The notes under the pieces were generated by a model, which did not search any database, had not been told where the DNA came from, and saw only the letters and a list, made by a program, of their open reading frames with translations. Positions 32,033 through 41,698 of a stretch of DNA of 64,000 nucleotides are shown in pieces. The position numbers and the translations under genes were made by a program. Source of the stretch: Fructilactobacillus carniphilus (GTDB lineage: Bacteria > Bacillota > Bacilli > Lactobacillales > Lactobacillaceae). Each line of letters starts with the position of its first letter. The stretch's first letter is position 1. The stretch lies in NCBI RefSeq assembly GCF_024029675.1, contig NZ_CP097121.1, positions 930,001 through 994,000 of the forward strand, in the 5' to 3' direction.

Positions 32033-33109
32033 TCATTTAAGGTGCTTTTTTAAGTTCTTTTTTAGAGCCTGTGAATCTAACTTCGGTAACAGCGGGTGAT
32101 CAACCTTTTTAACCCCAAAGACATCAAGGAAGAAGGTAAACACCGGAACCGAAACAATTAATCCCCAGGTTCCCCAGAAGTGTTCTCCCACCAGTAACAC
32201 CACGAAGGTATAAAAAATGGGAAGCTCGGTCTTCGACGACATAAACTTGGGATTCAAAACGTACGCTTCTAACATGTGGACCACCGCAATGATAATCACG
32301 ATGTAAATTACGTACTTAATTCCCCCCACCGTATAGGCAGAAATCGACAGTGGAATTAACGAAATAATCACTCCCGCCACCGGGACTAAACTCAAGAGAA
32401 AAATCATAATGGCAAAGATGACTAAGTCCGGCATTCCTAAAATTGCCAAGCAAGTCGTCGTCAACACTGTATTACAAATGGCAATAAAGAACTGTGCCTC
32501 TAGCACTACTCCAAAGGTCTTAACAAAGATGTTTCCAAAGTAGGCAACGTCCTGGAAAAACCAGCCAAAGGTGCTTGATAAAAACTTACGGGAAAATTCC
32601 TCGGTTTGCTTAAGTTCTAACGTGAAGAAAAAGCTCAACAAGAGCGAGATAAACATTGAAAAGCCGATGTTTCCCACACTCGTTACGTAACTCCAAATTA
32701 CGCCCATACTATCCTTTAACTGCTTTGGGACGTTCACGGAGTGCATCAAACTAACCACTGCGTTTCTAATCTGGGGATTCTGAATCGTATGAGGTCGTTG
32801 GTAAAACTTATAGATTGCCTTTGAGTACTCCACGCCTTGATCAATGATGGTCGGTAAATACAGCACGGCTGCCAGCACGATGCCTCCGACAATTAGAAGA
32901 TACAAAGCGATGACCAGGATGGGAGTCGGAATTTTGATTCGCTTTCTAATCCACAAAACTGCCTTCGTCACTAGAAACGTAAAAATGAACGTTAGCAAAA
33001 TGGTGGTAATCATTTCCCGGCAAACGTAAATCAGAGCAATCAATAGCAGCAGGACCACTGTCCGTCGGAGTTGAACGTTCTTTAAAAAGTTTTGCCAATG
33101 ATTCTCCAT
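32033..33109 (-). CDS. AI-2E family transporter (PF01594)
   Basis: A 358-residue polytopic membrane protein of the AI-2E/YdbI family with about eight hydrophobic segments. The C-terminal half has the family pattern LVPVAGVIISLIPLSISAY and later EAYVLNPKFMSSK. Members export autoinducer-2 or act as Na+/H+ antiporters; the sequence does not tell which. The basic tail (KLDSQALKKNLKKHLK) is cytoplasmic. It follows the repeat-protein gene by 27 bp. Confidence 0.87.
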   Translation of the reverse strand: MENHWQNFLKNVQLRRTVVLLLLIALIYVCREMITTILLTFIFTFLVTKAVLWIRKRIKIPTPILVIALYLLIVGGIVLAAVLYLPTIIDQGVEYSKAIYKFYQRPHTIQNPQIRNAVVSLMHSVNVPKQLKDSMGVIWSYVTSVGNIGFSMFISLLLSFFFTLELKQTEEFSRKFLSSTFGWFFQDVAYFGNIFVKTFGVVLEAQFFIAICNTVLTTTCLAILGMPDLVIFAIMIFLLSLVPVAGVIISLIPLSISAYTVGGIKYVIYIVIIIAVVHMLEAYVLNPKFMSSKTELPIFYTFVVLLVGEHFWGTWGLIVSVPVFTFFLDVFGVKKVDHPLLPKLDSQALKKNLKKHLK

Positions 33110-33136
33110 CTTTAAATTCTCTCCATTAGTTGTTGA

Positions 33137-34120
33137 TTAGTTAAACCGGTTTGAGTATTCGCCTGGGTTCGTGTAAACGTTGTAAGGATCGTTGTTAGTA
33201 TTGTAATCATTTGGGTTCGTGGTAGTTTGATTTCCAGAATTAGCTCCATTCGTCACGTTCGAGCTGTTACTGGTGTTCTGGTTTTGACCGGTGTTAGGGT
33301 CCACAAATCGATTAGCATATTCACCTGGGTTTGTGTAAACGTTCAAACTATTGGGATCCGTTTGACCCGTTGCTTGTGATCCAGTTGCATTATTCGCTGC
33401 CTGGTTTTGCTTCTTAACTGCGGCTGCAGCTGAGTTAGGACTTTGGGCGTTGGCTTTCACAGCCGCCTGAGTTGAACTAACTTGGTTAACCGCCTGGGTA
33501 ACCTCTGGACTTTGTTGGGCGTCCATGGCAGAAGCCTTCTTTTCAGAAGTGTTCATCTTCTTTAAAGCCTTGTCGTTGGACTTTTTTAAGTCCTTAGCTT
33601 GTTGCTTAATGTCTGAATAATAACTTTGGTTAATCACGTGAGCAGTTAAAATTCCCTGCAACGTTTGGTTGGATGCATCATATTTCTTATCGTTATGTTG
33701 CCGAACTGCTTCTTTGTAAATCTTCTTGAACAATCCGTCATTTTTAATCACTTCGTCGGTAGTCTTAACTTTGGCTTCGGCTCGTTTAACCATCACATTC
33801 GAACCGTCTTTTTCGTTCTTAACGGCGGAATATGATTTCTTGGCGTTCTTAAACTGCTTATCCTTCATCTGGGTGTTACCATCAATGAAGTGTTGCGTTT
33901 GGTTTAATAACGCGTTGGCTTCCTTAGAGCTGGGCTTTTTATCAACGGCAGCTTGAAAGTCATCCTTGGCTTTGGAATAATTAGAATCTTGCAAAGCCGT
34001 CTTTCCATCACTCAGTTGACTAGCATAAGCTTGGGTTCCATTGGAATGACTAGCATACATCCAGCCTCCAAACACGGCAACGATCACAACAATGATGATG
34101 CCCCAAATCCATTTCTTCAT
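33137..34120 (-). CDS. Membrane-anchored surface protein with C-terminal NVYTNPGEY repeats
   Basis: About 327 residues. A single N-terminal membrane anchor (KKWIWGIIIVVIVAVFGGWMY) is followed by helical TPR-like repeats (about 35-190), a Gln/Asn/Ala/Ser-rich linker, and a C-terminus carrying two copies of NVYTNPGEYxNRF, one ending the protein. The start at 34120 (MKKWIWG) fits GGAGG eight bases upstream; a five-residue longer frame lacks a site. Topology suggests most of the chain is outside the cell. I do not recognise the family. Confidence 0.8.
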   Translation of the reverse strand: MKKWIWGIIIVVIVAVFGGWMYASHSNGTQAYASQLSDGKTALQDSNYSKAKDDFQAAVDKKPSSKEANALLNQTQHFIDGNTQMKDKQFKNAKKSYSAVKNEKDGSNVMVKRAEAKVKTTDEVIKNDGLFKKIYKEAVRQHNDKKYDASNQTLQGILTAHVINQSYYSDIKQQAKDLKKSNDKALKKMNTSEKKASAMDAQQSPEVTQAVNQVSSTQAAVKANAQSPNSAAAAVKKQNQAANNATGSQATGQTDPNSLNVYTNPGEYANRFVDPNTGQNQNTSNSSNVTNGANSGNQTTTNPNDYNTNNDPYNVYTNPGEYSNRFN

Positions 34121-34267
34121 TAAAATTACCTCCATAAAAATTCTTTTGCATCCGTGGACTCATTATAACATAGATGGAAAATGGATTTTTATCTACCACA
34201 TTAGTTACGGAAAAAAAGAAAAAAGCATATAATTAAACTGAATTTACGGAAAAGTGAGGTAGCATCT

Positions 34268-35452
34268 ATGTTAGAAAAAGTATTTTACAACGAATTCCTG
34301 AAACGGAGTTTTGCCGAACCCTTGGAAGTCACCTTTTGGGACGGAAAAACTAAGAAGTACGGATCGGGAACTCCGAAGGCTCACATCACCATCCACAAGC
34401 CGATTCCAATTCGAGAAGTGAAGAAAAACGCCTCCATTGCGCTGGGAGAAGCTTACATGGACGGCACGATTGAGATTGATGGAAACCTGGAAGACCTCAT
34501 TACCTCAGCCTACCAAGCTGCTGACAGTTTCTTTCGTAACAAAAGATTCATCAAGTTCTTACCCAAGGCATCTCATTCTGAATCGGAAAGCAAAAAAGAT
34601 GTGCAAGATCACTATGACATCGGGAATGACTTTTATCGGCTGTGGTTAGACAAGACGATGACCTATTCTTGTGCCTACTTTGAAAAACCAACTGATTCTC
34701 TGTACCAAGCACAGGAAAATAAGATTCATCACATCATTCAAAAATTAAATCCCCAACCTGGTCGAACTTTATTAGACATTGGTTGTGGCTGGGGAACCTT
34801 AATGTTAACGGCTGCTAAGGAGTATAACCTCCGCGTAACCGGTGTAACCTTGAGTCAGGAACAGTATGACTACGTTCAATCCCAAATCAAGAAGTATGGC
34901 CTGGAAAACCTCGCTGAAGTGCGCCTCGAAGACTACCGGGAATTACCGAAAGACGAGCAGTTCGACTACATTACCTCCGTCGGCATGTTTGAACACGTTG
35001 GTAAAGAAAATCTCAATGAGTATTTCCAAACCGTTTCCACGCACCTTGTGGATAACGGAACCGCTCTAATTCACGGAATTACTCGGCAACAAGGTGGAGC
35101 TGTCAACGGTTGGATTAACAAGTGGATTTTCCCCGGTGGTTACATCCCTGGTTTAACCGAAAACATTCAACACATTGTGGACAATGGCCTGCAGATTTAT
35201 GACCTTGAATCATTGCGGCGCCATTACCAACGAACGTTGGAAGAATGGGATAAAAACTTTAACCGGGTTCGTCCAGAAGTTACCGAAATGTTTGACGAAC
35301 AATTCGTCCGAATGTGGGACCTCTATCTCCAAGCTTGTGCTGCTTCCTTTAAATCAGGTAACATTGACGTAATACAATACCTGATTTCTAAAGGACCATC
35401 TGGGGCTTCATTACCAATGACTAGAGATTACATGGCCGAAAAAAACAACTAA
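34268..35452 (+). CDS. cfa: Cyclopropane-fatty-acyl-phospholipid synthase
   Basis: Methylates unsaturated acyl chains of membrane lipids with SAM, hardening membranes to acid and stationary-phase stress. The 394 residues have an N-terminal lipid-binding region and a Rossmann methyltransferase domain. Motifs: [20 protein letters not shown] near residue 117, SAM site [12 protein letters not shown] near residue 165, and SVGMFEHVG near residue 238. GTGAGGT precedes the ATG. Monocistronic, ending in a strong terminator. Confidence 0.96.
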   Translation: MLEKVFYNEFLKRSFAEPLEVTFWDGKTKKYGSGTPKAHITIHKPIPIREVKKNASIALGEAYMDGTIEIDGNLEDLITSAYQAADSFFRNKRFIKFLPKASHSESESKKDVQDHYDIGNDFYRLWLDKTMTYSCAYFEKPTDSLYQAQENKIHHIIQKLNPQPGRTLLDIGCGWGTLMLTAAKEYNLRVTGVTLSQEQYDYVQSQIKKYGLENLAEVRLEDYRELPKDEQFDYITSVGMFEHVGKENLNEYFQTVSTHLVDNGTALIHGITRQQGGAVNGWINKWIFPGGYIPGLTENIQHIVDNGLQIYDLESLRRHYQRTLEEWDKNFNRVRPEVTEMFDEQFVRMWDLYLQACAASFKSGNIDVIQYLISKGPSGASLPMTRDYMAEKNN

Positions 35453-35462
35453 ATTCCAAACG

Positions 35463-35494
35463 AAAAAGGAGCTGAACATTCAGCTCCTTTTTTT
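35463..35494. terminator. Terminator between cfa and azlD
   Basis: AAAGGAGCTGAA and TTCAGCTCCTTT arms and a T-run; it can act for both convergent genes. Confidence 0.88.
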
Positions 35495-35513
35495 GCTGTC
35501 ATTTTTAATTTAA

Positions 35514-35846
35514 CTAAAGTAGAAAGGTCAACCCAAAGACCAATGCTAATCCGATAATCACCGACAGTGCCATGGACCGAGTCCAAAAGGCCACGATAAT
35601 TACCACGACACTCGCAATTAATTCCGGAACTGAATTAGCAACGGAAAAGGTATAGGTCTTAGTAATAAATAAGTCCTTCACCACCAACGACGTAAACAAA
35701 CAAATCGGCACGAATTCCATCCATTCGTTGAACCACTTGGGAATCTTCCGTTTCCGAAAGAAGAATAAGGGGAAAAACCGCGGGACCAGTGCCACAAAGA
35801 AGCATAGTATTACCAACAGAAAATGTTGCATTCCGTTCCATTCCAT
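35514..35846 (-). CDS. azlD: AzlD-like branched-chain amino acid exporter small subunit
   Basis: A 110-residue membrane protein with three to four hydrophobic segments, of AzlD length and pattern (FVALVPRFFPLFFF near the start). AzlC and AzlD form an exporter of branched-chain amino acids in Bacillus. It follows azlC by 17 bp on the same strand, so the two are one unit. Substrate inferred from family. Confidence 0.88.
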   Translation of the reverse strand: MEWNGMQHFLLVILCFFVALVPRFFPLFFFRKRKIPKWFNEWMEFVPICLFTSLVVKDLFITKTYTFSVANSVPELIASVVVIIVAFWTRSMALSVIIGLALVFGLTFLL

Positions 35847-35863
35847 AATCTTCGTCCTTCCGC

Positions 35864-36628
35864 TTATTCTTTGGGAGTTCCGGCTGGATTCTTAAACATC
35901 TTCACCAACCGACTCTTCTTTTGCTGTCTTCTGAGGTAATTATCCGCCACAAAGCCGATAAACGAAGCAGTTAAGGTCGCAAATACAAGCCCCAGGGTAG
36001 ATTTAGTCAGTACCAAGAATAAAATGGCCAAACAAGCCGCTAACCCAGCAATGATAATCTTCAAAAAGCTCTTCACCTGCATCACAATCATGAAGAGGAA
36101 TAAGGCCGTTAACGCAAAGTGAACCACAGTTAGATCAATTGAGATGGCCGTTCCTACTAAGCTTCCCACTAAATTACTAACCGTCCAAAACAGGAGTGAC
36201 CAGTGTTCAATTTGGAGCGCGTCTCGTTGGGTAAAATCTTTATCGGTCGAAAACTTCAGGTAGTTAACGGCGTAGTTTTCGTCATTCATGGATCCCGCAA
36301 AGAAAAGTAAGAACCAGGTACTTTGGCCTCGCAAATACTTAGATAAACTGGATCCCAGCAACGCATACCGGAGTTCCAAAAAGAACAACATTAACACAAT
36401 CGTTAATAGCGGAGAATTAATGGTCAACATTGAAGCAATCAAAAATTGCGCTCCGCCCGAAAACACGAGTAACGACACCAAAATTGTATTAAACGTATTA
36501 AAACCGGCAGCATGTAATAAAATTCCGCAAGCAATTCCAATCGGAATATAGCTAATGTCTAACGGAAAGGACGTCCGAAAGTTTTTCCGCCAGTTGGGTT
36601 CATTGGGGTTTGGTACCACTTTAGTCAA
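35864..36628 (-). CDS. azlC: AzlC-like branched-chain amino acid exporter large subunit
   Basis: About 254 residues with six or more membrane segments; family stretches include SYIPIGIACGILLHAAGFN and GGAQFLIASMLTI. A TTG start at 36628 (MTKVVPNPNEPNW) is preferred because GGAGG lies seven bases upstream. The in-frame ATG at 36655 has no ribosome site, and its coding sequence contains that GGAGG. It pairs with azlD downstream; a TATAAT -10 lies upstream near 36.69 kb. Confidence 0.88.
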   Translation of the reverse strand: MTKVVPNPNEPNWRKNFRTSFPLDISYIPIGIACGILLHAAGFNTFNTILVSLLVFSGGAQFLIASMLTINSPLLTIVLMLFFLELRYALLGSSLSKYLRGQSTWFLLFFAGSMNDENYAVNYLKFSTDKDFTQRDALQIEHWSLLFWTVSNLVGSLVGTAISIDLTVVHFALTALFLFMIVMQVKSFLKIIIAGLAACLAILFLVLTKSTLGLVFATLTASFIGFVADNYLRRQQKKSRLVKMFKNPAGTPKE

Positions 36629-36761
36629 TTGAAATCCTCCAAATAATGATTTCATCGTAGTCTGTTTTTTGCACCGTACATTTCATTATATTGGATTTAG
36701 ATTGAATAAAAAACCATTTTCCCGATTTTTTTCTAGATTTCACGCTTTTTTCGCCCTTTAC

Positions 36762-36793
36762 AAAAAAAACTAGCTAAAAAAGCTTAGCTAGTT
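36762..36793 (-). terminator. Terminator of the two-component operon
   Basis: ACTAGCT/AGCTAGT arms with a T-run on the minus strand. The hairpin contains the kinase stop codon. Confidence 0.8.
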
Positions 36794-37956
36794 TGTGGGG
36801 TTGATTTTAGCGGCAATGTGAACGTAAACGTGGTCCACTTACTATTGGACTCAGCCTGAATCGTGCCCCCCTGATTATTAATAATTTCTCGAACAATGGC
36901 CAAACCCAGTCCACTTCCCCCAGTTTCCACGTTTCGCGACAATTCCTCACGGTAAAACCGGTCAAAAATCTTGTGGATTACCTTCTTTGGAATCGACTTC
37001 CCGTCGTTGGCCACCTGAAAGGTCACTGTGTTTGGGTCTTCCTGGTTCGCCGTTAGCCAAATTTGGTGCCCATCGTTCCCGTATTTTAAAGCATTCATAA
37101 TCAAATTATTGAATACCCGACCCAGCATTTCTGCATTGGCTGCCATGGTCACATCCGTTTCTAACGGTCGCACCCGAATTTCCATTCCCCGCTTCTGCGC
37201 CTCTAGGGCAAAGGATGTTTCTAACTGGGTTAGCAATTGGTTCACGTCAATCTGGTTAATCTCTAATCGTTGCTCGCCAATATTATTGGCCTTGGTGTAT
37301 TCAAACAGACGATCCACCAATTTTTTCATTTGTTGCGACTTTTGGTAAGCAATGTGGCAATACTTACGCAGTTCTTCATCGTTTTGGTACTGATGATCCT
37401 CAATTAACCCCAGATAGCCAATGATGGAAGTCAATGGTGTTCGCAGATCGTGGCTGACACTCGTAACCAAATCGTCCTTCGATTTTTCAATCCGGCGTTC
37501 CTCATCTAGGGACTGAATCACGTTATCAACCAACGTATTGACGCTATTCACCACCCGCTCATTATCACCCGTGAGGCGAAACGAAATCCGATGATCAAAA
37601 TGTCCGTCTGAAATATAGTGGAGTTCATCAATAATTCGACTAATCTGAATTCGCCGGTAAACCCGGATAATCCGCCACCATACCACCACGGCATCAAACA
37701 GTAGCATTAAAATCCAAAAGAGCCCTTCCCAGCTTAAAAAATGCTGATGCCACGGACCAAAGGTAATCGATTGCTTAATGATAAAAATTCCATCCGTAAC
37801 CCCTTGATTGGTCCGGATGAAATTAGTCAGAATGTTGCCAATCGCAATGTTAGCCAACAGCAACAACACAATCGTCATTGCAGTTTCAAACCACAGTTCG
37901 TTTTTTTCTCGATTGGTTAGTTTAAAATCCTCGTTTCTCTTCCGCTTAACCTTCAA
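36784..37956 (-). CDS. Sensor histidine kinase
   Basis: About 390 residues. Two membrane segments (near 25-46 and 78-96) enclose a short outside loop of about 30 residues. They are followed by HAMP-like sequence, the H-box VTSVSHDLRTPLTSIIGYLG, the N-box NNLIMNALKYGN, and the ATP-lid motif GGSGLGLAIVREI. The start is TTG at 37956, overlapping the regulator stop by 11 bp. The small sensor loop suggests detection of an envelope or membrane signal. The signal is unknown. Confidence 0.92.
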   Translation of the reverse strand: MKVKRKRNEDFKLTNREKNELWFETAMTIVLLLLANIAIGNILTNFIRTNQGVTDGIFIIKQSITFGPWHQHFLSWEGLFWILMLLFDAVVVWWRIIRVYRRIQISRIIDELHYISDGHFDHRISFRLTGDNERVVNSVNTLVDNVIQSLDEERRIEKSKDDLVTSVSHDLRTPLTSIIGYLGLIEDHQYQNDEELRKYCHIAYQKSQQMKKLVDRLFEYTKANNIGEQRLEINQIDVNQLLTQLETSFALEAQKRGMEIRVRPLETDVTMAANAEMLGRVFNNLIMNALKYGNDGHQIWLTANQEDPNTVTFQVANDGKSIPKKVIHKIFDRFYREELSRNVETGGSGLGLAIVREIINNQGGTIQAESNSKWTTFTFTLPLKSTPQTS

Positions 37957-38632
37957 CCTTGTATCCTACTCCCCACACCGTTTTAATGACGTCTTGGCCA
38001 TTCGTTGCTTCTTCAATTTTATCTCGCAGGTGACTCATGTGTACCATCACAGTTTTCGCGGAGATTACGCTCTCCTGCTTCCACACTCGTTCAAAAATTT
38101 CATCGGCAGAAAAGATCCGGTTCGGATGGCTGGCTAGCAGGTACAGAATCCCAAACTCAATTGCCGTTAGTTGAATCTTCTTACCCGTGTCGGTTACCAC
38201 TTCGTGCGAATCCCGGTTAATGGTTAGCATGTCCACGTGAATTTCATCTGGTTCCGACTTGGTCATGGCATTCTTACTCCGCCGCAACAGCGAGTGCACC
38301 CGTGCCATGACTTCCAACGGGTTAAACGGCTTTGTAACGTAGTCATCGGCTCCGGTGGTGAGTCCCTGAATCTTATCTAGATCTTCCGTCTTAGCAGACA
38401 ACACAATAATCGGAATCTGAGAGTCTTTGCGGACCCGGTTAATCACATCAATCCCACTCATCCCTGGCATCATGATGTCTAAAATCATCAAACCAATGTC
38501 TGACTCCGTGTGCAATTTTGACAAAGCTTCTTCCCCGTCGTAAGCAGCGACCGGCTCGTAGCCTTCGTTTTTAATGTAAATCTCTAGTAATTGCGCAATT
38601 TCTTGATCATCATCGACCACTAATATTTTCAT
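37946..38632 (-). CDS. OmpR-family response regulator
   Basis: A 228-residue regulator with a complete phosphorylation pocket: DDDQEI (acidic pair), phospho-acceptor in LMILDIMMPGMSG (Asp near 53), LSAK (Ser/Thr switch), and TKPFNPLE (Lys). A winged-helix DNA-binding domain ends the protein. Partner of the kinase downstream. The intact pocket contrasts with the degenerate regulator at 56554. The target genes are unknown. Confidence 0.93.
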   Translation of the reverse strand: MKILVVDDDQEIAQLLEIYIKNEGYEPVAAYDGEEALSKLHTESDIGLMILDIMMPGMSGIDVINRVRKDSQIPIIVLSAKTEDLDKIQGLTTGADDYVTKPFNPLEVMARVHSLLRRSKNAMTKSEPDEIHVDMLTINRDSHEVVTDTGKKIQLTAIEFGILYLLASHPNRIFSADEIFERVWKQESVISAKTVMVHMSHLRDKIEEATNGQDVIKTVWGVGYKVEG

Positions 38633-38836
38633 AATTAATCCTCTTCTTCATTCTTCTTTTTGTTTAGTTTATCAAATCCCACTCTAAAAAAAAGAATTTA
38701 GACCAAAGATAAGAAAAACTTAGCAAACTAAGTGGAAGATGTTTGCATAAAATCATTAGAAATATCATTGATGTTATATTAGTGTATATAAAAACTCCAT
38801 AAATTTAATTAATATAAAATTTGTGAAGTATCAAAA
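38633..38836. other. AT-rich intergenic stretch, 204 bp
   Basis: Very AT-rich (mostly below 30 per cent GC by eye), between the two-component operon promoter region and the FRG gene. It holds the regulator's ribosome site (AGAGGATTAATT) and a small stem, ACTTAGCAAACTAAGT, near 38729. I see no gene in it. It appears to be the downstream part of an acquired segment. Confidence 0.6.
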
Positions 38837-39754
38837 TTAATATTTATTAAATTTCTGAACTTTATTAAATAATTTTTCTAATAATCTACTTTTCTTATCT
38901 CGTAATCTATAAATATTATCTTGTGTATATCCAAATGTATTTAGATATTTTATCAAACCTTTCAATATGCTTTTATCATGAACATCAATCTTAGCTCTAA
39001 TATTAGCTTTTTGTGTATTACCGTTTTCTGTTTGATACAAAACGTCTTTAAATTTTACGTTTTCAAAAATCTTTTTAGGACCATTAATGGTAAACTTTCC
39101 TGATTGAAAAGTTATCCTATCTGAAAAGTCTAAGTTTGATTCAATTGCTAAAGGTTGAATAAAAGAATTTTCAATTCCATGTTTCCCCTCTATTTTTTTC
39201 AATTCTTTTTTTATCGGCTTATTTAATTTTTTATTATTTTCATTGATTATTATGCTATCCATCACAATAGGTGAATTATAATTTAATAATTTTGGATTAG
39301 TTGCATATAAAACTGGACTACTATTATATTTATTCATATTTTTTAATGGATTAATCGCAAAAAATAACGCAACGGAGGGGTTAGTGGACCAATCTAAAAA
39401 TGGCGTAGTAAGTCCATAGTGTTGTGCTAGCATTATTAACTGAATTCTAGTAAGCTTTAAATTTTTAATACTTTTATATTTCTTTTTTTTATTTATAATT
39501 TCAATAGCTTTATCAATTGATTTATTGAATGAAGTGGTTTCTCTTCTGATTATCCTAATTTCATCTTCATCTATTGGAATTCTTGAAGTTCTTGTTAATC
39601 CCGGTTCAATATCCCATTCATAAATTTTTTGTCCTCTAAACCATGTATATCCCATATCGTGCATTTTAATAGCAAATTGAATGAAACCATCTATACTATG
39701 AATTTCATATTCTACATTCTCTTCAATAGTCTCTAAATCATATTTTTTAACCAT
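38837..39754 (-). CDS. FRG-domain protein in an AT-rich island
   Basis: A 305-residue soluble protein with the FRG domain, named after its Phe-Arg-Gly motif: TWFRGQKIYEWDIEPGLTR near residue 37, and TPFLDWSTNPSVALFFAI near residue 115. The rest is lysine- and asparagine-rich and of unknown role. Codon use and base composition are far more AT-rich than every neighbour, indicating recent acquisition. The ATG follows AGGAG. FRG proteins occur in mobile and defence-associated regions; a defence role here is only an inference. Confidence 0.85.
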   Translation of the reverse strand: MVKKYDLETIEENVEYEIHSIDGFIQFAIKMHDMGYTWFRGQKIYEWDIEPGLTRTSRIPIDEDEIRIIRRETTSFNKSIDKAIEIINKKKKYKSIKNLKLTRIQLIMLAQHYGLTTPFLDWSTNPSVALFFAINPLKNMNKYNSSPVLYATNPKLLNYNSPIVMDSIIINENNKKLNKPIKKELKKIEGKHGIENSFIQPLAIESNLDFSDRITFQSGKFTINGPKKIFENVKFKDVLYQTENGNTQKANIRAKIDVHDKSILKGLIKYLNTFGYTQDNIYRLRDKKSRLLEKLFNKVQKFNKY

Positions 39755-39805
39755 ATATGCTCCTAAACATTTTAATAGTTATAAATAATATTATTGTATA
39801 ACATT

Positions 39806-39840
39806 AAAAAAACGAACCTACATAGTAGGTCCGTTTTTTT
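39806..39840 (-). terminator. Terminator of the rsmG-parAB operon
   Basis: ACGGACCTAC and GTAGGTTCGT arms with a T-run on both strands' downstream side, directly after the DUF1129 gene. It isolates the FRG gene from that operon. Confidence 0.85.
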
Positions 39841-39845
39841 AATAA

Positions 39846-40577
39846 CTACTTACGTCCGGCAAAAATTCCACTGGTAATTTTGAAGCGAGAACGCATGTAA
39901 AGAATGGCAACCACTCCAATGGCTCCAATCACAATGTTGATAATCGGGTTAACCACTGGATTAATGATCCGTGGTAACAGGTTGGTTCCGTAAAAGACCA
40001 ACATCCAGACTAAGAACAATAGCGCCATGATCCCGGCGCGCACGAACCAATTATGTTTGTGCTTCACATCGGGAGCAAAGAGTTGGGTGATAAACGGCAT
40101 CCCTGCGCCGGCAACTAACGAGGAGAGGATGATACAAGTAATTCCCGCTGCGCCGGATTGTTGTGCCGAAGCCGGGGCCATTAATGCCATAATGCCGTAC
40201 ATAAAGTTGAATAAAATTAAGAACCACAAGAAATTGTAAGTGGCATCCGTTAGGTAACGTTCCTTAGTCATTGGGCCCGCTGGTTCCTTGGGGGGATTCA
40301 GGGTAATCTTCACCTTATCTGTGACCGTTCCGTATAGGTTCTTAGCCGTTGTTCCCCGCTTTTGTGCTGCAATAATTTCTTGCACCATTGTTTTAATCAA
40401 TTCACTTTGTTTTTCCACTGGGTACTTGGTTTCTGCCAGTGCGGTACTAAATTTCACCATGTATTCTTCGTTGCGCTTGGTGAGACCCAGGTTAGCAAAC
40501 TCTTCGTAGCGTTCCTTTTGACTGGAATGGCGGTGTTGCTGCACGTGAGCATTCCGCTTTTCGTTTTCAGTTGCCAT
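39846..40577 (-). CDS. DUF1129 family membrane protein
   Basis: A 243-residue protein with a hydrophilic N-terminal third (MATENEKRNAHVQQHRHSSQ) and four to five membrane helices in the rest, typical of DUF1129 proteins of lactobacilli. It begins eight bases after ychF ends and closes the operon. The function is unknown. Confidence 0.82.
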   Translation of the reverse strand: MATENEKRNAHVQQHRHSSQKERYEEFANLGLTKRNEEYMVKFSTALAETKYPVEKQSELIKTMVQEIIAAQKRGTTAKNLYGTVTDKVKITLNPPKEPAGPMTKERYLTDATYNFLWFLILFNFMYGIMALMAPASAQQSGAAGITCIILSSLVAGAGMPFITQLFAPDVKHKHNWFVRAGIMALLFLVWMLVFYGTNLLPRIINPVVNPIINIVIGAIGVVAILYMRSRFKITSGIFAGRK

Positions 40578-40585
40578 AGTTCCTC

Positions 40586-41683
40586 CTATACGTTAAACCG
40601 GAAGTTGACGATGTCACCGTCTTGCATCACGTAATCTTTTCCTTCAATTCGTAACTTTCCGGCTTCCTTGACGGCTGTTTCACTTTCATATTTATCTAAG
40701 TCGGCGAATGACATGACTTCCGCCCGGATAAACCCCCGTTCAAAATCAGAGTGAATGATTCCTGCCGCTTGGGGAGCTTTGGTCCCTCGGAGGAAGGTCC
40801 AGGCTTTGGTTTCCTTGCCGCCGGCGGTAAAGAAGGTTTCCAAATCTAATAGTTTGTAGGCCGCCCGAATTAATTTGTCCAATCCCGGTTCAGTCACTCC
40901 TGCCGCTGCTAAGAATTCGGCCTTATCGTCGTCATCTAACTCTGCGATTTCTTCTTCGCTTTCAGCGGCAATCCCAATCGCCTGCGCATCGTGTTCGTTA
41001 GCGTACTTTTCTACGGCTTGGAAATACTGATCCTGTTCGGGATGCGCCATCGATTCATCGCTAATGTTGGCCACATACAGCACTGGTTTAGAAGTTAACA
41101 AGAACAATCCCTTTACAATTTTGGTTTCTTCTTCGTCAAAATCAATGTCGCGAACAGCGCCGTCGTTTTCAAGCACGGGTTTAATCTTGTTCAAGACGTC
41201 CAGTTCAGCCTGAGCTTCTTCGCTTCCCTTAGCAGCACGGGTTACCTTACCAATCCGTTTATTAACCGCTTCTAAATCAGCTAAGGTTAGTTCCAGGTTA
41301 ATCGTTTCGATGTCGGCCACCGGATCCACCTTATCGGAGACGTGAGTAATGTTCGGGTCATCAAACGCCCGGACCACATGGACAATCGCGTCCACCTGGC
41401 GGATATTTTCTAAGAATTTGTTTCCCAGTCCTTCTCCGCGACTGGCTCCCTTAACAATTCCGGCAATGTCCGTAAATTCAAAGGTTGTGGGTACGACCTT
41501 TTTGGCCGGAATTAATGCTTGAATCCGGTCGAGCCGGTGATCTGGCACTTCAACCATCCCCACGTTGGGATCAATGGTGGCAAAGGGATAGTTCGCCATC
41601 TCGGCTCCCGCCTTGGTGATGGCGTTAAACAGGGTGGATTTCCCTACGTTGGGTAACCCGACAATTCCCGCTGTTAATGACAT
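40586..41683 (-). CDS. ychF: Redox-regulated GTPase/ATPase YchF
   Basis: A 365-residue Obg-family protein that hydrolyses ATP better than GTP in characterised members and binds ribosomes. P-loop GLPNVGKSTLFNAITK at residues 8-23; G2/G3 region in TDIAGIVKGASRGEG; a central coiled coil; C-terminal TGS domain ending in MQDGDIVNFRFNV. The C-terminal domain is intact. Sits after the DUF951 gene in the operon. Confidence 0.96.
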   Translation of the reverse strand: MSLTAGIVGLPNVGKSTLFNAITKAGAEMANYPFATIDPNVGMVEVPDHRLDRIQALIPAKKVVPTTFEFTDIAGIVKGASRGEGLGNKFLENIRQVDAIVHVVRAFDDPNITHVSDKVDPVADIETINLELTLADLEAVNKRIGKVTRAAKGSEEAQAELDVLNKIKPVLENDGAVRDIDFDEEETKIVKGLFLLTSKPVLYVANISDESMAHPEQDQYFQAVEKYANEHDAQAIGIAAESEEEIAELDDDDKAEFLAAAGVTEPGLDKLIRAAYKLLDLETFFTAGGKETKAWTFLRGTKAPQAAGIIHSDFERGFIRAEVMSFADLDKYESETAVKEAGKLRIEGKDYVMQDGDIVNFRFNV

Positions 41684-41698
41684 CTACATTACCTCTTT

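Noticed and set aside
38725..38745. Terminator or attachment site at ACTTAGCAAACTAAGT
   Set aside because: Short stem with no T-run and no matching copy on the other side of the FRG gene.
38837..39754. Toxin-antitoxin or abortive-infection module around the FRG gene
   Set aside because: No second small gene, antitoxin or operon partner is visible on either side; the evidence supports only a single acquired gene.
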